A stretch of DNA of 64,000 nt from Longimicrobiaceae bacterium (lineage in GTDB: Bacteria > Gemmatimonadota > Gemmatimonadetes > Longimicrobiales > Longimicrobiaceae), in the NCBI GenBank assembly GCA_036375715.1, contig DASVBS010000085.1, forward strand, positions 1-64,000. The letters are read 5' to 3'. Within the stretch, counting starts at the first letter, position 1. Each line of letters opens with the position of its first letter. The notes under the pieces are model-generated. The model was not told the origin of the DNA and made no database searches. It saw nothing but the letters and a program-made list of their open reading frames with translations. Both the position numbers and the translations under genes were made by a program. Positions 33,032-42,999 of the stretch are shown in pieces.

Positions 33032-33730
33032 TCAGCCGGGAGTCGTCCGGCGGCGCGTCGGTCGGTCCGGGGCGGTAGGCGCGGACGCGGGGAAAGCGAG
33101 CGGTTTCCCGCCATCCATCCCGAGAATCTTGCGCGCCAGCTGGTGCACGAGCGGGGCGACGTCGGCGAAGCTGTGCTGCGTGCCCGCCATCGCCTCGAAC
33201 GCCTCGGGGGAGACCACGGCGTACAGCGCGGCCGTCGCGGCTTCCATATCGAGCTCAGGCGCCGCACCGGCGCGCGCCGCGGCCACCCTCGACGTGATCT
33301 CGCGCATGCCCCCCCGGCGGCGACTCTCGCGCGCGTCCCACACCCGCGCGAACTCGGGATCAAGCGCCGCCAGCCCCTGCAACCGCCGGATGACCAGCCG
33401 GTCCTCTTCCCACACTCCGGCGAAGGTGCGCACGAACGCCGCGAGCGTCTCCTCCGGGTCGCTCAACTCGAGCGCGGCCCGTAGCCGCTGCACGCCTTCC
33501 CGCACGATCGCCAGCGAATCGAAGACGGCCTCGATCAGCCCGGTCTTGGAGCCGAACTGATGGTAGACAGTCATGCGCGCCACGCCCGCCGCCCGCGCGA
33601 CCGCGTCCACGGTGAACGCGTCGATGCCGCCGGGTGCCGCGATGACCTCACGCGCGGCCGCGACGATTCGGGCGCGGGTCTCCTCGGCAGCAGCCCGGCG
33701 GGCAGCCATGCGGTACGGGCGCGGGGACAT
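33032..33730 (-). CDS. TetR-family transcriptional regulator
   Basis: 232 residues. The N-terminal helix-turn-helix is typical: RARIVAAAREVIAAPGGIDA, then VARAAGVARMTVYHQFGSKT (recognition helix). The C-terminal ligand domain (about residues 75-210) resembles the group with a TetR_C domain found beside SDR and membrane-protein genes. The C-terminal tail is Pro/Arg/Thr-rich and probably disordered. It is convergent with the membrane protein at 32381 and divergent from the large kinase gene. It may regulate the 31136-32992 genes. Confidence 0.85.
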   Translation of the reverse strand: MSPRPYRMAARRAAAEETRARIVAAAREVIAAPGGIDAFTVDAVARAAGVARMTVYHQFGSKTGLIEAVFDSLAIVREGVQRLRAALELSDPEETLAAFVRTFAGVWEEDRLVIRRLQGLAALDPEFARVWDARESRRRGGMREITSRVAAARAGAAPELDMEAATAALYAVVSPEAFEAMAGTQHSFADVAPLVHQLARKILGMDGGKPLAFPASAPTAPDRPTRRRTTPG

Positions 33731-33866
33731 CGGGGAAAAGCGTCAGTTCCGGTTAGCGAGGCTCGACCGACACCTTCGTATTATGGACCCCCACCCGGCA
33801 CGCGGCCAAACTTGACGAGCGTACGGGTTGACTCCTGTCGGCTCTCGGCTGCACTGGAAGGTCGCG

Positions 33867-36800
33867 ATGACGGGTTCCGGATATGTGTTCGAAGTCCTGA
33901 GGTCCGGCGGGGAGTTCACCCTCTATCGGGCTCGCAAAGCCGGGGAGCCGCCGGTGCTCGCCCTGGCGGTCACCGGGCCCTATCCGTCGCCGCAGAGCGA
34001 CGAGCGCCTGGCGCACGAATACGAACTGGCGGCTGAGCTCGACTCCGCGTGGGCAGCGCGACCGCTGGCCCTCACCCGCCTCGAAGGTCAATTGATGCTC
34101 CTGCTCGAGGACTGCGGCGGTGAGCCCCTGGATCTCGTCCTGGAGCGCTCGGAGGGGCGGCCCCTGGAGCTGGAATCCGTCCTTCGGATCGCCAGCGACC
34201 TGGCAGCGGCTCTCGGGAAGGTGCACTGCCGCGGTCTCGTCCACAGGGACATCAAGCCTGCGAACATCCTCATCGACGAATCTGGCCGCGTCCGGCTCAT
34301 GGGGTTCGGAATCGCCTCGCGGTTTCAAGGCGAGCAACGCTCACCCAGCCCGCCCGAGCTGATAGCCGGCACGCTCGCCTACATGGCACCTGAGCGGACC
34401 GGCCGCATGAATCGTTCGATCGATGCCCGCAGCGACCTCTACTCGCTGGGGGTTACCCTCTACGAGCTGCTCACGGGCACTCTGCCGTTCACCGCTCTGG
34501 ATCCGATGGAGTGGATCCATTCTCAGCTCGCCCGACAGGCAGTGCCGCCGAGCGGGATCGTATCCGGGCTGCCACCACCGGTTGACGCGATCGTCCTGAA
34601 GCTCCTCGCAAAAGATCCTGAGGATCGCTACAGAACCGCCGCCGGTTTGGAGGCGGACCTTCGCAGATGCCTCGCCGCATGGATGGCGCACGGACGGATC
34701 GACCCCTTTCCCCTCGGCCAACAGGACGTCCCCGATCGGCTGCTGCTGCCGGAAAAGCTGTACGGGCGGGAAGCGGAGATCCAGGTCCTGCTGACCGCTT
34801 TCGAGCGAGTCGCCACCCAGGGGAGGACGGAACTGGTCCTGGTGTCGGGCCACGCCGGGATCGGGAAGTCCTCCATCGTGAACGAGCTCCACAGGGCACT
34901 CGTGCCGAGGCGAGGATGGTTCGCGGCCGGAAAGTTCGACCAGTACAAACGCGACATTCCATACGCGACCCTGGCGCAGGCATTTCAGCTTCTGGTCCGG
35001 CAGATTCTCAGTCGGAATGATGCGGAGCTCGAGCGCTGGCGCCGCGACCTGCTTGCGGCACTGGAGCCGAACGGGCAGCTGATGTTGAACCTGATCCCGG
35101 AGCTCGAGCTCGTCATCGGCGAACAGCCGCCCCTTCCGCAGGTCGATCCGCAATACGCACAGGCACGCTTCTATCAGGCTTTCCGCGGCCTCCTCGGCGT
35201 CTTCGCGACTCCGGAACATCCGCTCGTCCTGTTTGTCGACGACCTGCAGTGGCTGGACGCGGGCACCCTGGAGGTGCTGCAGCGACTGGTCACAGATCCG
35301 GAGGTTCGCCATCTCCTGCTGATCGGCGCCTACAGGGAGAACGAAATCCAGCCCGAGCACCCGCTCTCGAGGACTCTGACAACGGTTCGCCAGGTCGGAG
35401 CCGCACTCTCCGAGATCGCGCTGGGCCCCCTGCAGGTGGACCACCTGGCACGGCTCTCCGCGGACGCACTCTACACCGATTCGACGCGGACGCACGAGTT
35501 GGCGGTACTGCTGGGGGAGAAGACCGCAGGGAACCCGTTCTTCGCCATCCAGTTCATTACCTCGCTGGCCGAGGAGGGGCTGCTTTCATTCGATGCCGAC
35601 AACTCCGCCTGGCGGTGGGACATCGGCCGGGTGCGCGCGAAGGGCATCACGGACAACGTGGCGGAGCTCCTATCCGCCAAGCTAAGTCGCCTCCCTGCGA
35701 ACACCAGTGAGGCTCTGAGCCAACTCGCCTGTCTGGGGAATATCGCGCCGATATCGACGGTCGCGCTCGTTCGTGGAAGCACGCCGGACGAGGTCCACTC
35801 GCTATTGCGCCCTGCCGTGGAGGCCGGCCTCATCCGCCACGATGACGGGGCCGTCGCGTTCACGCACGATCACATTCAGGAAGCCGCCTATGCACTGATT
35901 CCGTCGGTCGACCGGGCCGCGGCACACCTGCGCATCGGCCGGGTGCTGCTGTCCCTCACGCCTCCCGCCGAGCTCGAGGAGAACATCTTCGAGGTCGTCA
36001 ATCAGCTCGACCGTGGAGCGACGGCCCTGGAGTCATCGTCCGAACGTGAGCGGGTGGCGGAGCTCAATCTGCTCGCGGGTCGGCGAGCAATGACATCGAG
36101 CGCGTACGCCTCGGCGCAGGCACTGTTCATCGCAGGGATGGAGGCCCTCGGCGAGAACGGCCGCGAGAATCGACACCGATTGAGCTTGGACCTGGAGCTC
36201 TGCCTGGCCGAATGCGAGATCGTCGTCGGTGACCTGGCCAGCGCGGAGGAAAGGCTCACCCGTCTCTCGTCCGAAGCGCGGGAGCTCGTAGATCAGGCGA
36301 AGGTCGTCTGCCTCACCGTACTCCTCTACTTCTCGACGGGGAGGAGTCTGCGCGCAGCCGAAGTGGCGCTCGGGTTCCTCCCGCGCGTCGGCATCAACTG
36401 GCCGATGCGGCCCAGCGAAGCAAAGGTTCGCCGTGAGTATCAGCGGTTGCGGTGCAACCTTGCCGCGCGTTCGCTGGAGTCGCTCCGTGAGCTGCCCCCC
36501 ATGTCCGACCCCATCAGCCTGATCGCGATGACGGTGTTGATGGAGCTCTTCCCGGCGGCTTACGCGATCGACCGATATCTCATGGAGCTCGTGCTCCTGC
36601 GCATGAGCAACCTCAGCCTGAAGCTCGGGAACTGCGAGAGCTCCGCGGTTGCATACTCGGCCCTGAACATGGCTCTCGGGTCCCATTTCGCCGACTACAC
36701 CACCGCATATGGTCTCGGTCAGCTCGCCCGCGAAATGGTGGACGCGCGTGGAGCGGATCGGTTCAGGGGACGAGTCTACTCGCTCTTCGCCGCGTTCACC

Positions 36801-39404
36801 CTCCCTTGGAGCGAGCACCTCCCACGCTGTCAGCCGCTGATGAAACACGCCTTCGAGGTCGCCAGCTCGAGGGGGGACGCAGCTTTCGCTGCCTACGACG
36901 CCAGGAATTCGGTCACCCACCTCCTGGCCTGCGGGGTTCCGCTCACCCAGGTGCAACGGGAGGCCGAGCAGGCGATCGAATTCGCCCGGAAGATCCAGCT
37001 CGGCATGGAGACGGAGCGGTTCTTCAGCCAGCTCGAGCTCGTGAAGCGGCTGCGAGGGCTGTCGGGCGTGGATCGTCCCGAGGACGAGGAATGGGCGCGG
37101 CAGGACGTGGAGGGGGCGCCCGGTGTTGCCATGATGGTGTGCTACTTCTGGGTCTTCCGCCTGCAGGCCCGGCTTCTCGCCGGAGATATCCGCGCTGCCC
37201 TGGAAGCTGACGCGAGGGTGGCTCCGATCCGCTGGGCGATGCGCTCGTCCATCGAGGAGGCGGAGTACGACTTCTACGCGGCGCTGACCAGGGCCGCCGC
37301 CGCGGACAACGCGATCGGCAAAGACCGCGGGGATCACCTGGGGGCCCTCCGGAACCACCACGAGCGGATCGCCGCGTGGGCCGAGAGCTGTCCCGAGAAT
37401 TTCGCCAGCCGCAAGGCACTGCTGTCAGCTGAGATCGCCCGGTTGGAAGGCGGCGAGGCCGAGGCCCGCTCCTGGTACGACGCCGCCATCCAGCTGGCGC
37501 GGAAGCAGGGATTCGTACAGAACGAGGCGCTCGCGAACGAGCTCGCGGGGCGGTTCCACGAGGCACTGGGACTCACGACGATCGCCGACGCGTATCTGCG
37601 GAACGCTCGCGACTGCTTCGAGCGGTGGGGAGCGCTCGCCAAAGTACGGCAGCTCGACGAACGATACCCCCACCTGCGCGCCCGGACGTTGCCGGGCCCA
37701 CTCCGGGCCACGATCGACAAGTCTGTGGCTCAGCTCGACATCGAGGTCGTGGACAGGGCCTCGCAAACCCTCTCCAGCGAGATGGTCCTGCCGAGCCTGC
37801 TCGAGAAGCTCATGCGCCTGACAGTCGAGCACGCGGGGGCCGAGCGGGGCCTGCTCGTCCTCCTGCGCGGAGGCGAGCTCCACGTCGAGGCAGAAGCGAA
37901 GACAGCCGGCGGGAGTGTCGAGGTAACCGTGCAGGGGATTGGCGTCACTCCGGTCGATCTTCCGCAGTCGGTGCTGCAATACGTGCGGCGAACGGGGGAG
38001 CGGGTGGTGCTGGACGATGCCTCCGCCGGCGGCCTCGATCCCGACGACGAGTACGTGCGGCACAACCGTCCGAGATCCGTGCTGTGCCTCCCGATCTTCA
38101 AAGAGACGAAGGTGATCGGCGCGCTGTACCTGGAGAACAACCTGACCCCGTCCGCCTTCACCTCTGAGCGGGTGGCGGTGCTGGATTTCCTTGCTTCACA
38201 GTCGGCGATCTGGCTGGAGAACGCGCGCCTGTATTCCGAGCTGCGACGCAGCGAGGCATTGCTGAGGGAGGCGCAACACCTCAGCTCGACCGGCAGCTGG
38301 TTCTGGCGCGCGGACCAGGACGTGCTCGACTTCTCGGAACAGGCCTGTCGGATCTATGAGCTGAAACCGGGGGAGACGGTGACTGTGGACCTGATCGAGG
38401 ACCGGACCCATCCGGAGGATCTATCCATTCTGCGGGAACTGTTCGCCGCCGCACGCGGCCCCGCTACCGACCTGGATGGCCATTACCGCGCCCAGATGCC
38501 GGATGGCGCCGTCAAGCATCTGCACCTCGTCGCGCACGGAAGCTACGGCGCGAGCGGTGAGCTCGAGTACACCGGCGCGATCCAGGACGTGACGCGGCGG
38601 CAGCTCGCCGAGGAAGCTCTCACCGAGGCTCGATCCGAGCTCGCCCACGTTGCCCGCGCTACGACGCTGGGAACCCTGACCGCCTCCATCGCCCACGAAG
38701 TCAGTCAGCCTCTGTCCGGCATCATCACCAACTCCAGCACCTGCCTTCGGATGCTGGACGCCAACCCTCCCAATGTGGAGGGTGCGAAGGAAACGGTGCG
38801 GCGCACGATCCGCGACGGCCACCGGGCCTCGGACGTGATCAACCGGCTGCGCGCACTATTCGGCAACAAGGGTTACGTCTACGAACCGGTCGACCTGAAC
38901 GACGCGGCCCGAGAAGTGATCGCACTCACGCGGAACGAGCTCCAGAGCGGCAGGGTCGCTGTCCGGGCCGATCTCGCGGCCGACCTCCCCTCCGTTATGG
39001 GCGATCGCGTCCAGCTCCAGCAGGTGGTGCTGAACCTCTTGCTGAACGCGTCGGAGGCGATGAGCGACGTCGATCCGCATTCGAGGCAGGTGGTGATCCG
39101 CACCGAATGCGAGGAGGGGGACCGAGTGCGGCTGAGCGTGCAGGATACGGGGATGGGTCTCGATCTGGAGAGCTTGGACAGCCTGTTCGAACCGTTCTAC
39201 TCCACGAAGGCCAACGGCATGGGGATGGGCCTGTCGGTCAGCCGCTCGATCGTGGAGACCCATGGCGGCCGGCTGTGGGCGGCTCCCAATTCAGGCTCGG
39301 GGGCGACGTTTTCATTCTCTCTTCCCCGTGCTTCGGAGAATGTGCGGCAGTCCACTGCCCCTCGAGTCACGCGCAAGAACGCTCCGACACCCCCACAGGG
39401 TTGA
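33867..39404 (+). CDS. giant hybrid sensor: Ser/Thr-kinase-like, AAA ATPase, GAF, PAS and histidine kinase
   Basis: 1845 residues, cytosolic. Order: protein-kinase-like domain (about 10-275) with HRDIKPAN (126-133); an AAA/ORC-type ATPase with Walker A GHAGIGKS (328-335) and Walker B LVLFVDDLQWLD; a long TPR-like helical region (about 700-1290); GAF (about 1310-1455); PAS (about 1468-1585); and HisKA/HATPase with phospho-acceptor His1610 in IAHEVSQPL. Odd: the kinase DFG motif reads GFG (Gly146), losing the Mg-binding Asp, so phosphotransfer is doubtful. The ATG at 33867 has GGAAGG before it. Two response regulators follow at once (9 and 35 bp gaps). Related multi-domain proteins act as stress or metabolite sensors. 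Confidence 0.9.
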   Translation: MTGSGYVFEVLRSGGEFTLYRARKAGEPPVLALAVTGPYPSPQSDERLAHEYELAAELDSAWAARPLALTRLEGQLMLLLEDCGGEPLDLVLERSEGRPLELESVLRIASDLAAALGKVHCRGLVHRDIKPANILIDESGRVRLMGFGIASRFQGEQRSPSPPELIAGTLAYMAPERTGRMNRSIDARSDLYSLGVTLYELLTGTLPFTALDPMEWIHSQLARQAVPPSGIVSGLPPPVDAIVLKLLAKDPEDRYRTAAGLEADLRRCLAAWMAHGRIDPFPLGQQDVPDRLLLPEKLYGREAEIQVLLTAFERVATQGRTELVLVSGHAGIGKSSIVNELHRALVPRRGWFAAGKFDQYKRDIPYATLAQAFQLLVRQILSRNDAELERWRRDLLAALEPNGQLMLNLIPELELVIGEQPPLPQVDPQYAQARFYQAFRGLLGVFATPEHPLVLFVDDLQWLDAGTLEVLQRLVTDPEVRHLLLIGAYRENEIQPEHPLSRTLTTVRQVGAALSEIALGPLQVDHLARLSADALYTDSTRTHELAVLLGEKTAGNPFFAIQFITSLAEEGLLSFDADNSAWRWDIGRVRAKGITDNVAELLSAKLSRLPANTSEALSQLACLGNIAPISTVALVRGSTPDEVHSLLRPAVEAGLIRHDDGAVAFTHDHIQEAAYALIPSVDRAAAHLRIGRVLLSLTPPAELEENIFEVVNQLDRGATALESSSERERVAELNLLAGRRAMTSSAYASAQALFIAGMEALGENGRENRHRLSLDLELCLAECEIVVGDLASAEERLTRLSSEARELVDQAKVVCLTVLLYFSTGRSLRAAEVALGFLPRVGINWPMRPSEAKVRREYQRLRCNLAARSLESLRELPPMSDPISLIAMTVLMELFPAAYAIDRYLMELVLLRMSNLSLKLGNCESSAVAYSALNMALGSHFADYTTAYGLGQLAREMVDARGADRFRGRVYSLFAAFTLPWSEHLPRCQPLMKHAFEVASSRGDAAFAAYDARNSVTHLLACGVPLTQVQREAEQAIEFARKIQLGMETERFFSQLELVKRLRGLSGVDRPEDEEWARQDVEGAPGVAMMVCYFWVFRLQARLLAGDIRAALEADARVAPIRWAMRSSIEEAEYDFYAALTRAAAADNAIGKDRGDHLGALRNHHERIAAWAESCPENFASRKALLSAEIARLEGGEAEARSWYDAAIQLARKQGFVQNEALANELAGRFHEALGLTTIADAYLRNARDCFERWGALAKVRQLDERYPHLRARTLPGPLRATIDKSVAQLDIEVVDRASQTLSSEMVLPSLLEKLMRLTVEHAGAERGLLVLLRGGELHVEAEAKTAGGSVEVTVQGIGVTPVDLPQSVLQYVRRTGERVVLDDASAGGLDPDDEYVRHNRPRSVLCLPIFKETKVIGALYLENNLTPSAFTSERVAVLDFLASQSAIWLENARLYSELRRSEALLREAQHLSSTGSWFWRADQDVLDFSEQACRIYELKPGETVTVDLIEDRTHPEDLSILRELFAAARGPATDLDGHYRAQMPDGAVKHLHLVAHGSYGASGELEYTGAIQDVTRRQLAEEALTEARSELAHVARATTLGTLTASIAHEVSQPLSGIITNSSTCLRMLDANPPNVEGAKETVRRTIRDGHRASDVINRLRALFGNKGYVYEPVDLNDAAREVIALTRNELQSGRVAVRADLAADLPSVMGDRVQLQQVVLNLLLNASEAMSDVDPHSRQVVIRTECEEGDRVRLSVQDTGMGLDLESLDSLFEPFYSTKANGMGMGLSVSRSIVETHGGRLWAAPNSGSGATFSFSLPRASENVRQSTAPRVTRKNAPTPPQG

Positions 39405-39413
39405 GAGGCAGAC

Positions 39414-39788
39414 GTGATATCGACGCGACAGTTCGTAGCCGTCGTGGACGACGACGAGTCGGTGCGCGAATCGCTACCCGACCTGCTGAGAGAGCTCGGT
39501 TACGACGCCCGCGCCTTCTCCGCGGCCGAGGAGTTCCTCGCCTCGGAGTATCTGGACCGCACGCACTGCCTCATCCTCGACATCGCCATGCCGGGCATGA
39601 CCGGACCGGAGCTCCAGCTGGAGCTGACACGACGCAGGCAGGACATTCCGATCATCTTCATCACCGCCTACATCGACGAAGCCGTTCGCCAGGGCGTGCT
39701 CCAACGGGGCGCGGTGGGCTGCCTGTTCAAACCATTCAGCGAGGCCGATCTGCTCGAAGCGCTCAACACCGCGTTACCACCGGCCTGA
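39414..39788 (+). CDS. single-domain response regulator
   Basis: 124 residues: one receiver domain and nothing else. Acidic pocket VVDDDE, phospho-acceptor Asp in CLILDIAMPGMTG, switch Thr in IFITAY, and Lys in FKPFSE are all present. GTG start with GAGAGGC before it. It starts 9 bp after the giant histidine kinase and is surely co-transcribed; it probably receives phosphate from His1610 and relays it or acts by protein contact, as in single-domain receivers of the FixJ/CheY type. Confidence 0.9.
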   Translation: MISTRQFVAVVDDDESVRESLPDLLRELGYDARAFSAAEEFLASEYLDRTHCLILDIAMPGMTGPELQLELTRRRQDIPIIFITAYIDEAVRQGVLQRGAVGCLFKPFSEADLLEALNTALPPA

Positions 39789-39823
39789 GCAATCCGGCAC
39801 CGGCTTTCGACAAGGACGGCACC

Positions 39824-40480
39824 ATGTCGCAGACCACACCCATCGTGTTTGTCGTGGACGACGATATCTCGGTACGCGAGTCGCTCGAGCTGCTGATCCT
39901 CTCGGCGGGCTGGCATCCGGAGACGTTCGCGTCCGCGCAGGACTTCCTTTCCCATCCCCGGATCGCCGCACCGAGCTGTCTCGTGCTCGACGTCAGCCTG
40001 CCAGACCTGAACGGACTGGAGCTGCAGAAGCACCTCGCCGCCGATCGAACGGACATGCCCATCATCTTCATCACCGGCTACGGCGATATCCCCACGACCG
40101 TCCGCGCGATGAAGGCGGGAGCAGTCGAGTTCCTGACGAAACCTTTCGGCGACGACGTGTTGTTGGCCGCGATCCAACACGCCATCGAGCGCAGCGAGAA
40201 CGCGCTGTCACGGGAGCAGGAGATCCAGGGCCTCCGTGAGGCGTACGCCTCGCTCACCCCACGCGAACGCGAGGTCATGGCGCTGGTAGTCACCGGTCGT
40301 CTGAACAAGCGGGTGGGCCGCGAGCTCGGCATCAGCGAGATCACGGTGAAGGCCCATCGAGGCAAGGTGATGCGGAAGATGAAAGCCAGATCCCTGCCCG
40401 ACCTCGTGACGATGGCCGCGACGCTCGGTCTCGCGACACCGCCCCCCGCCCCGGTCGGCGAATCAGGGGGCGCCCACTAG
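39824..40480 (+). CDS. FixJ/NarL-family response regulator
   Basis: 218 residues. Receiver domain (FVVDDDISVRESLELLILSA; phospho-acceptor in CLVLDVSLPDLNG; IFITGYGDIPTTVRAMKAGA is the FixJ-type signature; LTKPF) followed by a LuxR-type helix-turn-helix (LTPREREVMALVVTGRLNKR, then LGISEITVKAHRGKVMRKM). The final 20 residues are Pro-rich. Activates or represses promoters when phosphorylated. It follows the single-domain regulator by 35 bp and is convergent with the second histidine kinase, whose stop codon lies 16 bp away. Confidence 0.93.
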   Translation: MSQTTPIVFVVDDDISVRESLELLILSAGWHPETFASAQDFLSHPRIAAPSCLVLDVSLPDLNGLELQKHLAADRTDMPIIFITGYGDIPTTVRAMKAGAVEFLTKPFGDDVLLAAIQHAIERSENALSREQEIQGLREAYASLTPREREVMALVVTGRLNKRVGRELGISEITVKAHRGKVMRKMKARSLPDLVTMAATLGLATPPPAPVGESGGAH

Positions 40481-40496
40481 GCACTCCCCGCCTGCG

Positions 40497-42425
40497 TCAC
40501 GCCGTCGTTCCGCCTGGTGGCGAGCCGACCCTGGCGTCGGTCTGCGCAGACAGCGCGGGAATGGAAAAAGAGAATGTGGCGCCCGGACCATCATTGGGTT
40601 CCGCCCATAGTCGGCCGCGATGGCTCTCCACGATCGAGCGGCTGACCGCCAGCCCGACGCCCATACCACCGCGCTTGGTGGTGTAGAACACGTCGAAGAG
40701 CCTGTCCATTCCCTCGGCCTGCAGACCTTCTCCGGCATCCCGCACGCTCAGCCGCACGCGATCGCCCTCCTCTCGCCCCGTTCGGATCAGCAGCTCCCTC
40801 GGGCGATCGTGGACCTCGCTCATCGCGTCCAGAGCGTTGCGCAGGAGATTCAGCATCACCTGCTGTAGCTGGACGCGATCGCCGGTGACGTGAGGCAGGT
40901 CTTCCGCTAGCTCGGTTCGCAATAGCACCCGACCCCTCTGCATCTCGCCGGACGAGAGCGCAATCACCTCCCGGGCCGCATCGTTCAGGTCGATGGCCTC
41001 CGTCGCCGTGCCCTTGTTGGCGAAGAGGGCGCGCAGTCGGCCGACCACCTCCGATGCTCTCTGTCCATCCCGAATCGTCCTGCGTGCGGTCTCGCGAGCA
41101 CCCTCCAGGTTCGGCGGTTCGGATGCCAGCATCTTGAGGCACGTACTGGCGTTGGTGAGGATTCCCGAAAGCGGCTGGTTGACCTCGTGCGCAATGGACG
41201 CGGTCAACGCCCCGAGCGTGGTTGCCCGTGTGACGTGGGCAAGCTCTGACTGAGCCTGGCCGAGCGCCTCCTCGGAGAGTCGGCGCTGCGTCACATCCTG
41301 GACCGCGCCGATGTACTCGAGCTCGCCGTTCGTGCCATGGCTTCCGCGCGCGACCAGGTGCAGGTGTTTGACCGTTCCATCCGGCAACATCAGCCGGTAT
41401 TCATAGTCCAGATCACTCCCGGGGCCTCGCGCCTCCGCGATCATCTCACGCAGCAGCCTGACGTCCTGCGGGTGAGTTCGCGCCCCGATCATCTCGAGCG
41501 TCACCGGCTCGCCAGGCTGGAAGCCATATGTGCGGTAGGTTTGCTCGGACAGCGTTACGTCATCGCTCGCCACCCGCCAGTAGAAGCTGCCCGTCAGACT
41601 CAGCCGCTGTGCCTCGGCGAGAAGTGCTTCACTGCGTCTCAGCTCGTCCTCGGCCTGCCTGCGTCCCGTGACGTCGCGCAGGTAGCCGGTAAACGAGGGA
41701 GGGCCCTCCAGCGGGATGCGAGTGATGGCGAGCTCGACGGGGAACTCGGTGCCGTCCGCCCGTAGAGCCGTCATCTCGACCCTCCTCCCGAGCACGTGCG
41801 GCTCCTCGGTGGCAAGGTAGCGGGCGAGTCCCTGCCAGTGCGCCTCCCGCTGGTGGGGAGGGATGATCACCTCGGCCAGCGGCCTGCCCAGAACCTGTTC
41901 GCGAGAGAAGCCGAACGTCCGCTCGGCGGCCGGATTGAACTCGGTGATGCGACCCTCGTGATCCATCGTGACGATGCAGTCGAGGGCCGAATCCAGGATG
42001 GCCGTCTTGCGCGCTTCACTCCGCCTCAGCTCCACGTCGGCCTGCGCGCGCTGCACGGAGATGTCCTCCGTCACGTCCTCCTCGATTTCGTGGATCGTCC
42101 CGCACCACTTGACGATCCGGCCTGCTTCGCCGGTCAGGGGACGAGCGCGAACGATCGACCATCGATACCACCCGTCGGACCGACGCAGACGCGCCTTCAT
42201 TTCGCCAGCCTGACCCGAAGCGAGGATGGAACGCCAGCGCTCACGCAGGTCAGTCAGATCCTCGGGCGCGAAAGCAGCCAGCCACCCACGTCCGCGGGAT
42301 CTTTCGGGAGAGAATCCGGTGTGGTCGCACCAGAATTGATTGACGAAATCGACGTTCCCATCGGGGAGCGCGGTCCAGACGACCCCCGGGAGCGCGTCGA
42401 TCACGCGCCTGAGCTCGATCTCCAT
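40497..42425 (-). CDS. PAS-domain sensor histidine kinase
   Basis: 642 residues, no membrane segment, so it is cytosolic. Three PAS domains: residues 3-120, 139-258 (FNPAAERTFGFSREQVLGRP is a classic PAS wording) and 265-385; then HisKA with His413 in IAHEVNQPLSG, and HATPase with NLLRNALDAM, DAGEGL and GGMGVGLAVSRSI. From about residue 262 to the end it aligns with the C-terminal part of the giant kinase at 33867, including PAS, H-box and ATPase, so the two are paralogues. It is convergent with the FixJ-type regulator, which is a plausible partner of either kinase. Confidence 0.92.
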   Translation of the reverse strand: MEIELRRVIDALPGVVWTALPDGNVDFVNQFWCDHTGFSPERSRGRGWLAAFAPEDLTDLRERWRSILASGQAGEMKARLRRSDGWYRWSIVRARPLTGEAGRIVKWCGTIHEIEEDVTEDISVQRAQADVELRRSEARKTAILDSALDCIVTMDHEGRITEFNPAAERTFGFSREQVLGRPLAEVIIPPHQREAHWQGLARYLATEEPHVLGRRVEMTALRADGTEFPVELAITRIPLEGPPSFTGYLRDVTGRRQAEDELRRSEALLAEAQRLSLTGSFYWRVASDDVTLSEQTYRTYGFQPGEPVTLEMIGARTHPQDVRLLREMIAEARGPGSDLDYEYRLMLPDGTVKHLHLVARGSHGTNGELEYIGAVQDVTQRRLSEEALGQAQSELAHVTRATTLGALTASIAHEVNQPLSGILTNASTCLKMLASEPPNLEGARETARRTIRDGQRASEVVGRLRALFANKGTATEAIDLNDAAREVIALSSGEMQRGRVLLRTELAEDLPHVTGDRVQLQQVMLNLLRNALDAMSEVHDRPRELLIRTGREEGDRVRLSVRDAGEGLQAEGMDRLFDVFYTTKRGGMGVGLAVSRSIVESHRGRLWAEPNDGPGATFSFSIPALSAQTDARVGSPPGGTTA

Positions 42426-42999
42426 GGCAGCCCCTTGAGGCGGAAGCCCGACGCCCCCGGAGGGCCGCTGATCGAGTGACCCAGCGTCAGGTTGAGCGCA
42501 TTCCGCGGCTCGAAATCGCTCGAATCGGGAGACGAACCGATCTCAAGCGACTCCTCGCCAAGCTCAACCAATACTGGGGTGAGGACCCGGGTTGTCCAGC
42601 TTGGCGGTCGCCGGCTCCCGGGCCAATCCCTTTCGCGCTCCGCACCGCCCCTCCCGATCGCGTCCCCCACCCAGCCGCTCGTCTCGAGCAACCGCGGGAC
42701 CTGCCTTGGTCGCTCCGGATGATGCTATGGTATTGGCGATACCAACGTCTGATAGGGCCTCCCCGTCCCTCTCACTACTGTTCTGGTCCGATCAATCGAA
42801 TGAGTTCGTCGCATACGACGTCGCGGATGCCGCAGAGGAAAATCTCAGCCATCGGCCGGAGCTGCAGACCTACCGGCCTCGAGTGCCGGGCCTGCCCGGC
42901 TGACCCGCGGCCGCCCGAGTAGACGCCACACCGCTCCGACCGACCCGCGACGCGTTTCTGGGCGCGACGGGTTCCTGGAGTGGGCACTTGGAGGAAACG
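42426..42999. other. long intergenic region before the LuxR gene
   Basis: This 574-bp gap has no convincing gene on either strand. It contains GGTAT-TGGCG-ATACC (42729-42743), a small dyad within a weak promoter-like segment (TTGGTC, 16 bp, TGGTAT) that could drive the LuxR gene with a 250-nt leader. I see nothing else. Confidence 0.5.
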
